13,787 nt of DNA from a bacterium (GCA_021827875.1 JAKAUA010000042.1:1-13787), one strand, 5' to 3'. Positions 5,832 through 13,002 are shown, numbered from the stretch's first letter. A program made the numbers and translations. Notes: generated from the sequence alone by a model not told the origin.

Positions 5832-7184
5832 TCATGCATAGCGATGCCATTCCCAATCGGTAATGGTACGATTAAATTGTAGCAATTCTTTTTCTTTTAA
5901 AGATAAAAATTCTTGCACAAAACGAGAGCCCAAAGCATGTCGTGCAAAGTCGCTTTGTTGCAAATAAGAAAGTGCTTTGCTCAGGCTGGAAGGCAACACC
6001 GCAATGTCTAACTCTTTTATTTGGGTGGAAGATAATTTATAAAGATTTTTTTCAATCGGTTTTTGTAATTGCTCCGCATCTTCTATGCCCTGTAGCCCTG
6101 CTGCAAGCAAACTTGCAAAAAGTATATAAGGATTGCTCAGCGCATCAGGAGAGCGTATTTCTGCGCGCGCTGCGGCAGCTTCTTGCGCATCTATTTGAGG
6201 AATTCTAATTAATGCGCTTCTATTTTTTGTTGCCCAGCAAATATAAACGGGCGCTTCATATCCGGCTACTAGGCGCTTGTATGAATTAACCGTAGGATTG
6301 CAAATGGCACTCATTTCGGGAATATATTTTAAGATACCGGCAATAAAATGTTGCGCCGCTTCTGATAAATGCGCTGCATCATCATAATCATAAAATGCAT
6401 TTTTCTTATTCACCGTATCATATAAACTAAAATGTACGTGCATGCCACTGCCATTCATACCATTAAATGGTTTTGGCATAAAGATAGCGCGCAATCCCTG
6501 CATAGTAGCTTGTTGCCTGATTATCTGCTTGGCGAGCACTATTTGATCAGCTATTTCAAGTGCATTATTGTAATGAATACTAATCTCATACTGACCGGAT
6601 GCAACCTCATGATGTATTTTTTCAACTGCAACACCATTGCGCACTAAGGTGCTTAGGATGCACTTCTTTTGATTATCAATACAGAAATTGTTGCTTGCAT
6701 CAAAGTAATGTGCGGTATCGACTGGATCGCCATTTTCATTCAAAAGAAAAAATTCTAATTCCGGCCCCACATAAAATTCGTATCCTAATTCTTGAGCTCG
6801 TGCCAATTGCTTTTTTAAGAGCGATCTTGGATCTGCCTCATAGGGTTCATGTGCATTTACATACACATCGCACATCACACGCGCCGTCGCATCAACAATG
6901 TTAAAAGTAGTCAAATCCGGCTGTAAATGCATATCGCTTTCATAAATGGATGCATATCCCGGAATAGAAGAGCCATCAAACTCGGTTCCTTTTTCTAGTA
7001 CGCGTTTTGCACCATTTAAAGGAATGGTTACACAACGCAGAGAGCCAAGAATATCAGTGAATAAACAATCGATTGAATCGGCATAGGCATCACGTGCCTG
7101 TTGTATAAAATCATCAATAGAATCGGCTTGGACAAAACCCATTGTACATAGACTTACTACTATTCCCAAATATATCTTCTTCAT
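5832..7184 (-). CDS. glnA: glutamine synthetase, class I (alpha-like), with N-terminal signal peptide
   Basis: Makes glutamine from glutamate, ammonia and ATP. The 450 residues match bacterial GSI end to end: FTDILG at 42-47, FDGSSI at 69-74, GPELEFFL at 140-147, HHEVASGQYEI at 191-201, NGSGMH at 244-249, NPTVNSYKRL at 296-305 and RAEIR at 340-344. The metal- and substrate-binding Glu, His and Arg residues are therefore in place. The length fits the short GSI-alpha type; a Tyr sits in NLY (380-382), where GSI-beta is adenylylated. The oddity is residues 1-20: KK, a hydrophobic core and VQA before DS, a textbook Sec signal, with the enzyme fold starting directly after. AGGAG lies 9 nt before this ATG. 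The only in-frame alternative before the fold, Met15, has no ribosome-binding site. Export of an ATP-dependent enzyme is unexpected. It has its own promoter and terminator. Confidence 0.93.
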   Translation of the reverse strand: MKKIYLGIVVSLCTMGFVQADSIDDFIQQARDAYADSIDCLFTDILGSLRCVTIPLNGAKRVLEKGTEFDGSSIPGYASIYESDMHLQPDLTTFNIVDATARVMCDVYVNAHEPYEADPRSLLKKQLARAQELGYEFYVGPELEFFLLNENGDPVDTAHYFDASNNFCIDNQKKCILSTLVRNGVAVEKIHHEVASGQYEISIHYNNALEIADQIVLAKQIIRQQATMQGLRAIFMPKPFNGMNGSGMHVHFSLYDTVNKKNAFYDYDDAAHLSEAAQHFIAGILKYIPEMSAICNPTVNSYKRLVAGYEAPVYICWATKNRSALIRIPQIDAQEAAAARAEIRSPDALSNPYILFASLLAAGLQGIEDAEQLQKPIEKNLYKLSSTQIKELDIAVLPSSLSKALSYLQQSDFARHALGSRFVQEFLSLKEKELLQFNRTITDWEWHRYA

Positions 7185-7270
7185 GCGAACAAACTCCTAA
7201 AGCATGGTTGAATCACTTTAGTCGTAAAAGATAAATAAATTACCGCAATAGGTCAATTTGTTCGCATGAA
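7180..7270. repeat. 14-bp perfect inverted repeat bracketing the glutamine synthetase leader
   Basis: TTCATGCGAACAAA (7180-7193) recurs as its exact reverse complement at 7257-7270. One arm covers the start codon and part of the spacer after the ribosome-binding site. The other abuts the proposed -35 box. The arms are 63 nt apart. Confidence 0.8.
7228..7256 (-). promoter_or_regulatory. promoter of the glutamine synthetase gene
   Basis: On the minus strand, TTGACC (7256-7251) is followed after 17 nt by TATCTT (7233-7228), a reasonable sigma-70 match in the right place. Transcription would begin near 7220, giving a leader of about 35 nt. Confidence 0.5.
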
Positions 7271-7283
7271 AATGTATATAATT

Positions 7284-8489
7284 TTACCGGCCAGTTAGAA
7301 TACGTCCCTTTATTGCACTGATAACTAAATCTACACTCGCTTTGTCTTCAGCGCTAAGATATTGCCGCATCGTTTGAAGAATTTGTAACCTTGCCTGTAA
7401 TTCTTGTATACTCGCAGTAGGAATTTCTTCAAAAAACTTCTTTAAGTTCGGTGGCAATTTTGCCACCCGCTCTGCATACATCTCATTGGCAATTTTTTCA
7501 TACGTCTCGGGAGGAATGTTTTCACGCATCTCTTGCGCTTTTTGTAAAACAGGTTCTTGTTCTTCTATCAATTCCTCAGGATTTATCTCTTCTTTACCGC
7601 GTAATATCAATTCTGCCTTATCCTGTTTTGGTTGCTTAGGCTTTTTGCTTATAATAGGCTCTTCGACTACTACTTGCTTTTTTTTCTCTTTTTTTGATGG
7701 TTTAATCGAAGTAATGGGCTCATTCCATGGTTCAATTTCACTAGCCTCCTGTATACCGTGCTCGCCTACAATTCTTTGTAATCTTTCGCCTCTCTCTCTT
7801 GCTTCTTTTTCTTCTTTGAGTTTTTCTAATCGTTCTCTTTCTAATTCGACAAATCTATTGCGTGATGTGGTCTCAAGAACTTTTTTTAGAACTTCTTCCA
7901 AATTTTTCTGGGCAGTAGTATCTGGCAATCGTACAATTTCTGCATCAGCAATATTATTTTGTAAAGAAAGATCAGATGTTGTTTTTGATTCTTGCCCTTT
8001 TTGTGGCCTTAACTTTCCACTTTCATAAGTAACAAATATGGTTTTATCTTGGCCTAATACACCAATCCCATACGCTTGTATTTTACCATCCGACTTTCCT
8101 ATTTCTAAAGTAATAATAATAGGCAGTCCCACATTAAGGCCTGACAAACGCAAATAGCCGGGAGTGTGGTAAAAAAAACCCTGTGATGCAGCGACTTCAT
8201 GCCTAAATAATAGTATGTTGTTGCCATTCTGAAGAGTCACGTATAATTTTTTACCTGTTCTATTTTTAACTTCAAAATTCCAACTGATACCAGGCGTCGC
8301 TTTTATTGCACTGGATTCGTCAATACCGATAGACATGTCTTTGCCTTCATGCTTGCCAATCTGTTTTGCTTTACTTGGAACAAGCTCATCGATATTAATT
8401 ATTTCTGGTAACCCATCTTCGACAGATTTCACATGAATAATACTAAGTAATAGTGCAAATGCCATTAATGGCATCAACCTTATTTTCAT
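7284..8489 (-). CDS. exported multi-domain protein, large member of the SGLS-KNNI family
   Basis: This 401-residue protein has a signal peptide (hydrophobic 5-19, cleavage near 20-25). A beta-rich domain at about 68-160 contains KKLYVTLQNGNNILLF (80-95), GYLRLSGLNVGLPIIITLE (111-129) and TIFVTYESGKLRP (150-162). The family motif follows as DLSLQNNI (173-180). Then comes a Lys/Glu/Arg-rich coiled coil at about 195-240 and a lysine-rich linker. The segment AELILRGKEEINPEEL (292-307) and a C-terminal helical part (about 355-398) both have counterparts in the 9371 gene. It lies 34 nt after the 8524 gene and is probably co-transcribed with it; GAGGAT precedes the ATG. No known family is recognised. 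The look is that of a secreted or surface-linked protein. Confidence 0.87.
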   Translation of the reverse strand: MKIRLMPLMAFALLLSIIHVKSVEDGLPEIINIDELVPSKAKQIGKHEGKDMSIGIDESSAIKATPGISWNFEVKNRTGKKLYVTLQNGNNILLFRHEVAASQGFFYHTPGYLRLSGLNVGLPIIITLEIGKSDGKIQAYGIGVLGQDKTIFVTYESGKLRPQKGQESKTTSDLSLQNNIADAEIVRLPDTTAQKNLEEVLKKVLETTSRNRFVELERERLEKLKEEKEARERGERLQRIVGEHGIQEASEIEPWNEPITSIKPSKKEKKKQVVVEEPIISKKPKQPKQDKAELILRGKEEINPEELIEEQEPVLQKAQEMRENIPPETYEKIANEMYAERVAKLPPNLKKFFEEIPTASIQELQARLQILQTMRQYLSAEDKASVDLVISAIKGRILTGR

Positions 8490-8523
8490 ATTCCATCCTC
8501 AACAAATATTATTGGTCACTTTT

Positions 8524-9264
8524 TTAAATCTTCAAAGAGATCTTTGCTTGCTTCTTGCCCATACTTTTATTCTTTGCATATACTTTGTCTTCGGGTTGCA
8601 ATACATCCAGATCCTCAGGTTCAAAGACATCATAGTCTTCTGGTTCGAGCTCAAATGCTCCTTTGGTATGTTCTTCAATTTGTTTTGTTAATTTTTCTGA
8701 TTCTTCATGTTCCGGCTCAAAATATTCAATATTGACAATAGGATGCTTCTTAACAATTTCTTTCAAATTATTGGTAACAACTTTTCCAGGTAATCGCTCA
8801 ATGTCTTTATCTCTAATATTTTTTTTCAAAGAAAGACCTGATTGAGTATCCTTGCTAAAAAATCCTGTTCCACTTTGCGCGCGTAAATTTCCTTTTTCAT
8901 AGGTAACAAATACTGTTCTCTCTTTAGCGCCACGCTCGATCATATACCCTTGCGCCGCACCTTCTGGCTCGCCTATTTCTATGGTGATAAGAATAGGAAG
9001 CCCTAAATTAAGATCCGGCAAACGTAAATAGCCATGATCTGACTCTTTGTTCCCTTTTGATGCAGCCAGTTCTTGTCGAAACAATATCACTTTATTACCA
9101 TTCTGAAGAGTCACGTAGAGATTCTTCTTATCCTTATTTTTGATTTTCAAATTACAGTGCCAGCCTTCAGGTGCTTTTGCTGCTTTTGATATGTAGATAG
9201 CTTCTACATGAATAATATTGAATAACGCAGCCAAACACATTACTACCATTAATTTTATCTTCAT
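8524..9264 (-). CDS. exported protein, SGLS-KNNI family, with PED repeats
   Basis: This 246-residue protein has a signal peptide (core 4-18, cleavage after VEA at 22). The shared beta-rich domain spans about 36-130: NLYVTLQNGNKVILFRQELA at 48-67, GYLRLPDLNLGLPILITIE at 78-96, TVFVTYEKGNLR at 117-128. It is followed by SGLSLKKNIRDKDIERLPG (142-160). Past this the protein differs from its relatives. It has an acidic region ending in three 8-residue repeats of the form (L/F)-x-PED (206-229) and a basic tail (KKQAKISLKI), with no C-terminal helical module. GAGGTGAAG stands before the ATG. It is separated from the 9371 gene by a terminator and is probably the first gene of a two-gene unit with 7284-8489. 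Confidence 0.86.
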   Translation of the reverse strand: MKIKLMVVMCLAALFNIIHVEAIYISKAAKAPEGWHCNLKIKNKDKKNLYVTLQNGNKVILFRQELAASKGNKESDHGYLRLPDLNLGLPILITIEIGEPEGAAQGYMIERGAKERTVFVTYEKGNLRAQSGTGFFSKDTQSGLSLKKNIRDKDIERLPGKVVTNNLKEIVKKHPIVNIEYFEPEHEESEKLTKQIEEHTKGAFELEPEDYDVFEPEDLDVLQPEDKVYAKNKSMGKKQAKISLKI

Positions 9265-9283
9265 ACTTCACCTCTTTTAAAAT

Positions 9284-9330
9284 TTTTTAAAAAAATTCGC
9301 TCCCAACGACTTTATCTTATCGTTGAGAGC
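9284..9330 (-). terminator. Rho-independent terminator after the 9371 gene
   Basis: GCTCCCAACGA (9299-9309) and TCGTTGAGAGC (9320-9330) form an 11-bp stem with one G-T pair. On the minus strand it is followed by GAATTTTTTT. This separates the 9371 gene from the 8524 gene, so the latter needs its own promoter. Confidence 0.75.
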
Positions 9331-9370
9331 ATTTTAAAAACAATAGATCAGTTAAATGAAAATCTTACAA

Positions 9371-10405
9371 TTACAACGGCTCTACAAATTTGTGAGTTTT
9401 TTTCGTTATCTCTCTATTGCGACTATTAGGATTTCTTGATTGTTTGACAATCTGTGCGTCTATTTGTTCTATTAAAGTATCATTAGTTTTTTTATCAGTT
9501 GAATATTTTTGTGCTTTAACATCTTTTCTTGCTTGCTCAAGCCCTTGCACAGACATTACTGGTATGGTACTGCGTAATATATCAATATCGGATATATCAA
9601 GTTCTACAACAGGCTTTTTAACCACTGGCTTCTTACTACCTTGCACAGCAAGTTCACGCAATTCTTCCGGGCTTAGTTTTTCATCTCCACGTAGTATCTG
9701 TTCTGCTGTGCTTAGCTTCTTGGCCGGTTTATTGTTCTTGCCTTCAATTTCTTCACTTCCCTTTTTCTCTTCTTTTTCACGCTCTTCTTGCAATTCTTTT
9801 TCTAAATCAAGAGCTCTCTGATGAGCTTCCTCCTCATTCTTTTTGTTAAGCGATTGTCTCTCCTTTTCTGTTTCTTGCTTCTTTTGCTTTGATTTCTCAT
9901 TGATTTCTTTGAGATTCCCAAGAGCTTCTTTTTCACCCAATGGCTCTATATCTTTATCACTAATATTGTTTTTCAGTGAAAGTCCTGATTGCGTTTCTTT
10001 AGAAAAAAATCCCTTACCACTTTGAGTGCGCAATTCTCCATTTTCATAAGTAACAAATATTGTTCTATCTTTAGCACCGCGTTCGATCATATATCCTTTT
10101 ATCCTTGGTAAGGCATACTCATCTTCCAACGTAATTAAAACAGGCAATCCTAAATTGAGATCACTCACCCGCAAGTATCCGTGATCCTTTTCCGCATCAC
10201 CTTTTGATCCTGCTACTCTCTGTCTATTTATGACAAGCTTATTACCATTTTGAATGGTGACGTAGATTCGATGACCAAACTGTTTATTTTTAACTTCAAG
10301 GTTCCACTTTTTACCTTTGGTGGCACGATAAGTCTCTTCTATGTCCGCATCTACAGCACAACAGAACCCGACCAGAGTCATCAACATTAATTGCTTCATC
10401 TTCAT
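9371..10405 (-). CDS. exported protein, large member of the SGLS-KNNI family
   Basis: The start is taken as the ATG at 10405 (344 aa), with AAGGA six nt upstream; an in-frame TTG at 10411 touches that site and is too close. The protein has a signal peptide (core 5-17, cleavage after VDA near 20) and the shared beta-rich domain at about 33-128 (RIYVTIQNGNKLVINRQ at 46-62, GYLRVSDLNLGLPVLITLE at 76-94, TIFVTYENGELR at 115-126). The motif SGLSLKNNISDKDIEPLG follows (140-157). A long highly charged coiled coil runs about 165-230. The module AEQILRGDEKLSPEEL (234-249) and a C-terminal helical part (from about 280) follow, both shared with 7284-8489. It starts 32 nt after the ankyrin-like lipoprotein gene and is likely in its operon. 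Function unknown. Confidence 0.87.
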   Translation of the reverse strand: MKMKQLMLMTLVGFCCAVDADIEETYRATKGKKWNLEVKNKQFGHRIYVTIQNGNKLVINRQRVAGSKGDAEKDHGYLRVSDLNLGLPVLITLEDEYALPRIKGYMIERGAKDRTIFVTYENGELRTQSGKGFFSKETQSGLSLKNNISDKDIEPLGEKEALGNLKEINEKSKQKKQETEKERQSLNKKNEEEAHQRALDLEKELQEEREKEEKKGSEEIEGKNNKPAKKLSTAEQILRGDEKLSPEELRELAVQGSKKPVVKKPVVELDISDIDILRSTIPVMSVQGLEQARKDVKAQKYSTDKKTNDTLIEQIDAQIVKQSRNPNSRNREITKKTHKFVEPL

Positions 10406-10437
10406 ACTCAATCCTTTTTTAAGGTGGTTTTATTTTT

Positions 10438-11289
10438 CTATACAAGTTCCACCGCACGCTTGCCACCATACTTGCGCACTAATTGTGCTGCATTGGGATC
10501 TTTGTACAGTAATTCATCTAACAAGGTGATGTGCTCGGCATTGAGATGATTTACTGTTGATGCAAGCTCCTGTGCTATTTCTTTATACCCATATTTATCT
10601 GCCCATTCCAAGGCTAGCACCACGCCGCGCGGATCATCAAGATGTCGTGGTGAAGCGCCCTGTTTCAACAGATAGTGCACGGCAGCGTAATTATTCAGGC
10701 GTACCGCCTCTTGCAACAAATTATTGCCTGTTTTATACAACTCTTCTATGGACCATACCACATCACTGACCTCCGGATGATCCTTAAAATATTCTGATGA
10801 GGTGGATGCCTGCTCATTGACTAAAGAGGCTTGTAAATCAGTCAGGGGATGTTCGTGCAAATATGTCTCATTTTCTGCCAATACTTGGCTAAAAAACTGT
10901 AAAATGCTCTGTGTTTCAGCATCATTTGATGCATTTTGCAATGCCTGCATAATCATTATTTTATCTTTAATAGTGGCTATTTCTCGATGAAACATAGTAT
11001 GAAAGGCTAAAGATAGATAATCGGTGGGATTTAATTGAGAAATTAAACTGATGATTTCTGATGCATTTTTATACAAAGTGCCGGAATTATTATCCATTTT
11101 TTTTAATAATGCTGAAGAAAATGGTAGATATTGCTTTTTTTGCTCAATATATTCATTGTGCAATGCTACTAATGATGCTTCTATTTTTTCTTCTACGATA
11201 ACCTGCTTCTTCTCTTCCATTACTTTTTTATGCGCGCATGATGCCATAAACATAAGCATCACCACTAAGGGGATTCTTAACTTCTTCAT
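10438..11289 (-). CDS. lipoprotein with C-terminal ankyrin-like helices
   Basis: This 283-residue protein has a lipoprotein signal: MKKLR, hydrophobic residues 6-15, then MASC with the lipid-bearing Cys18. A charged spacer follows (KKVMEEKKQ). The long middle region is all-helical with no recognised family. Residues from about 188 read like an ankyrin repeat (NLLQEAVRLNNYAAVHYLL, then KQGASPRHLDD) followed by a degenerate second repeat (about 222-250). Ankyrin repeats bind proteins, and this copy would be anchored in the envelope and face the periplasm or the outside. The ribosome-binding site is weak (GATGAG). It is the first gene of a probable two-gene operon with the 9371 gene, linking an anchored binding protein to an exported family member. 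The partner is unknown. Confidence 0.83.
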   Translation of the reverse strand: MKKLRIPLVVMLMFMASCAHKKVMEEKKQVIVEEKIEASLVALHNEYIEQKKQYLPFSSALLKKMDNNSGTLYKNASEIISLISQLNPTDYLSLAFHTMFHREIATIKDKIMIMQALQNASNDAETQSILQFFSQVLAENETYLHEHPLTDLQASLVNEQASTSSEYFKDHPEVSDVVWSIEELYKTGNNLLQEAVRLNNYAAVHYLLKQGASPRHLDDPRGVVLALEWADKYGYKEIAQELASTVNHLNAEHITLLDELLYKDPNAAQLVRKYGGKRAVELV

Positions 11290-11346
11290 TACTCATCTTT
11301 TTCTTTTTTTAGGGAAAAATTCATCGATCACAAGATACTATCGGAG

Positions 11347-11374
11347 ATTATAATAAAACTAAGGAGAAATACAA
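11347..11374 (-). promoter_or_regulatory. candidate promoter of the lipoprotein operon
   Basis: On the minus strand a perfect TATAAT (11352-11347) stands 58 nt before the start codon at 11289. A weak TTGTAT -35 (11374-11369) lies 16 nt further upstream. In such AT-rich DNA a chance match is possible. Confidence 0.4.
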
Positions 11375-11562
11375 TAAAAAAATGCCAACTATTGCAATTA
11401 AAAAAGAAGAATCTTAAGAAGGCACATTATAAAGAAAAATTACCTGATAATCGCCTCTTTTTTTAAATAAGATATATGAAATATTTTTAAATAAAGATAA
11501 TCCATTTTTTCATTACTAACTTGTTGCTATTTAATTTCTTATTGTATTAAAATAATAAGGTA

Positions 11563-11568
11563 TATAAT
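11563..11568 (+). promoter_or_regulatory. candidate -10 box for the 11604 gene
   Basis: A perfect TATAAT with no clear -35. Transcription would start near 11575, consistent with translation from 11604 and not from the in-frame ATG at 11577. The rest of the divergent gap 11290-11562 is AT-rich and shows nothing else. Confidence 0.4.
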
Positions 11569-11603
11569 CAAATAAAATGATGTTAGAAAAAAAGGATTTC
11601 CTT

Positions 11604-12128
11604 ATGAAAAGTAGAGTTTTATGGGGTATTTTACTCCTTGCCTTTGCAATACCACCCATTTACGGGCGAGATTGCGAATCGCGCCACAAACATCACAAAA
11701 AATATACGAGCGATTATGACGAAGGGACTAGCCAATTAAAACAAAGTAGGGCTGGATATACCTATGATGAGGAATCTCACCCTGCCGATTATCGTGATAA
11801 TATTGATAGAGCAAAACGAGGATACGATAGTCCATTTGGTCCATTTGGTCGCCAAGATTTTGAAGATTATGATGATAGTGAATATAGAGACTATAATGAG
11901 CCCGAAGATGATTATATTCAGGGTAGCGTTTCAACCCATATTAATAATCTTCCTGTTGAATATGAAGACGATTTTGAGTATGAAGATGATTCTGAGTGTG
12001 AAGACGATTCTGAATATTATCCCAATTATCCCTATGAAGAATATGCTCGTTATAGTGTCTCAACAGATGGTAATAAAATACCCACATACGTAGATTATTT
12101 TCCCGGACTCCGTGGGTTTCCCTATTAA
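11604..12128 (+). CDS. exported Tyr/Asp/Glu-rich low-complexity protein
   Basis: The start chosen is the ATG at 11604, which has AAGGA seven nt upstream; the in-frame ATG at 11577 has none. The 174 residues begin with a signal peptide (core 5-18, cleavage after IYG at about 21) and then RDCESRHKHHKK, a basic His-rich stretch. The rest is dominated by Asp, Glu and about two dozen Tyr. Residues 119-136 are a tandem repeat of three six-residue units (EYEDDF, EYEDDS, ECEDDS). Two SVST-x-x-N-x-(L/I)-P motifs, at 108 and 151, suggest an internal duplication. No fold or family is recognised; the protein is probably disordered and could bind metal ions or basic partners. It is followed directly by a strong terminator. 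Confidence 0.82.
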   Translation: MKSRVLWGILLLAFAIPPIYGRDCESRHKHHKKYTSDYDEGTSQLKQSRAGYTYDEESHPADYRDNIDRAKRGYDSPFGPFGRQDFEDYDDSEYRDYNEPEDDYIQGSVSTHINNLPVEYEDDFEYEDDSECEDDSEYYPNYPYEEYARYSVSTDGNKIPTYVDYFPGLRGFPY

Positions 12129-12130
12129 TT

Positions 12131-12154
12131 GGCCATCAAAGTGGCCCTTTTTTT
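12131..12154 (+). terminator. Rho-independent terminator
   Basis: GGCCA (12131-12135) pairs with TGGCC (12142-12146), followed by C and a run of seven T. It begins three bases after the stop codon of the gene at 11604-12128. Confidence 0.8.
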
Positions 12155-12184
12155 GGTAATGGATACGGCGGATTTTAAAAAAAT

Positions 12185-12190
12185 TATAAT
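12185..12190 (+). promoter_or_regulatory. candidate -10 box for the 12220 gene
   Basis: TATAAT stands 29 nt before the ATG at 12220 and downstream of the previous terminator. No -35 box is evident. Confidence 0.35.
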
Positions 12191-12219
12191 TAATCATAAA
12201 ACACAAGGAGAAGACTGTT

Positions 12220-13002
12220 ATGCAATTAATACGTTATGGCATATTAGCAATCGCTATTCTTGGATTGCTTAACATGTCTCATTCAATTTTAAGCCGCGGT
12301 GGCGGTGGCGGCGGATTCCACGGCGGTGGTTTTGCATCTGGTGGTGCTGTAACTCATGGCGGCGCTGTAACTCATGGCGGTGCTATAGCTCGTGGTGGCG
12401 CTATGCATACTGCTGCTCGTTCTATTGGAACAGCCACTCATGCCGGTACGGTTACTCGTGCAGGTGCGGATACCCGTTCAAGAGCATCTACTCGTGCGGG
12501 CGCACATGGCGGTCATATAGGGCATAATGCCTTTAATCATGCTCATGGCTGGCACAATAATTGGGGCGGTTGGGGCAACTGGGGATGGTTCGGCGGTCTT
12601 TGGTGGGGTTCGCCATGGTGGTGGTGGTTTGGTTGGGGCTTCTATCCATGGTTCTGGTTATGGCCTTTAGCAACTGATTACTATGCTGACGACTACTATG
12701 AAGAACCAGTATATGAAAATGACAATGCGGTACGACATAACCCACAGTCTGATAATGTCCCTGCACAGCACTCTAATGAATGGTATGTGACTAACGAAAC
12801 GCAAAATAATATCACTTTAAGTGTGAATGGCAAAAGTTATAACATTCCAAAGGGCGGCACAACTGTTTCAGTGGAAAGAAATAGACAAACTATATTCTCA
12901 GTAAATTCTTCCGACGGTGCTGCCGGCAAGTTCGAAACAAATGATACTGATCTTTATATATTCGAGCGTAATGGTAACCTAGAAGTAGAAACGGAATCAT
13001 AA
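12220..13002 (+). CDS. exported Gly/His/Trp-rich protein with a beta-type C-terminal domain
   Basis: This 260-residue protein has four zones. A signal peptide covers residues 1-22 (cleavage near SHS). A glycine/alanine/histidine-rich repeat zone covers 26-110, including GGAVTH repeated in an 18-bp DNA period at 12343-12396. A striking aromatic zone at 111-148 has fifteen Trp in 38 residues, including four in a row (133-136). An acidic Tyr patch follows (DYYADDYYEEP). The C-terminal part (187-260, from EWYVTNETQNNITL) alternates like a small beta-sandwich. Gly/Trp-rich exported proteins occur in other Gram-negatives, but I recognise no family. A membrane- or surface-associating role is inference. 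AAGGAG is nine nt before the ATG, and the gene lies between two terminators, so it is monocistronic. Confidence 0.85.
   Translation: MQLIRYGILAIAILGLLNMSHSILSRGGGGGGFHGGGFASGGAVTHGGAVTHGGAIARGGAMHTAARSIGTATHAGTVTRAGADTRSRASTRAGAHGGHIGHNAFNHAHGWHNNWGGWGNWGWFGGLWWGSPWWWWFGWGFYPWFWLWPLATDYYADDYYEEPVYENDNAVRHNPQSDNVPAQHSNEWYVTNETQNNITLSVNGKSYNIPKGGTTVSVERNRQTIFSVNSSDGAAGKFETNDTDLYIFERNGNLEVETES
12343..12396 (+). repeat. 18-bp tandem repeat inside the Gly/His/Trp-rich gene
   Basis: Two near-identical 18-bp units (GGTGCTGTAACTCATGGC and the same with one change) are followed by a more diverged third. They encode GGAVTH, GGAVTH and GGAIAR in phase, so the number of units could change without a frameshift. 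Confidence 0.7.

Noticed and set aside
7140..7184. Alternative cytoplasmic start of the glutamine synthetase at Met15
   Set aside because: No ribosome-binding site lies before it, whereas AGGAG is well placed for the upstream ATG. It remains the main alternative to export.
7486..8028. 180-codon plus-strand open frame antisense to the 7284 gene
   Set aside because: Its Ser/Phe/Cys-rich composition is the expected mirror of a Lys/Glu-rich coiled coil, it lacks a ribosome-binding site, and the minus-strand gene has clear family relatives.
9417..9821. 134-codon plus-strand open frame antisense to the 9371 gene
   Set aside because: Same Ser/Leu/Phe-rich mirror of a charged coiled coil; no start signal.
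11382..11417. Eleven-residue frame MPTIAIKKEES after AAGGAG
   Set aside because: The spacing between the AAGGAG at 11361 and the ATG is too long, and the AT-rich gap makes such short frames likely by chance.
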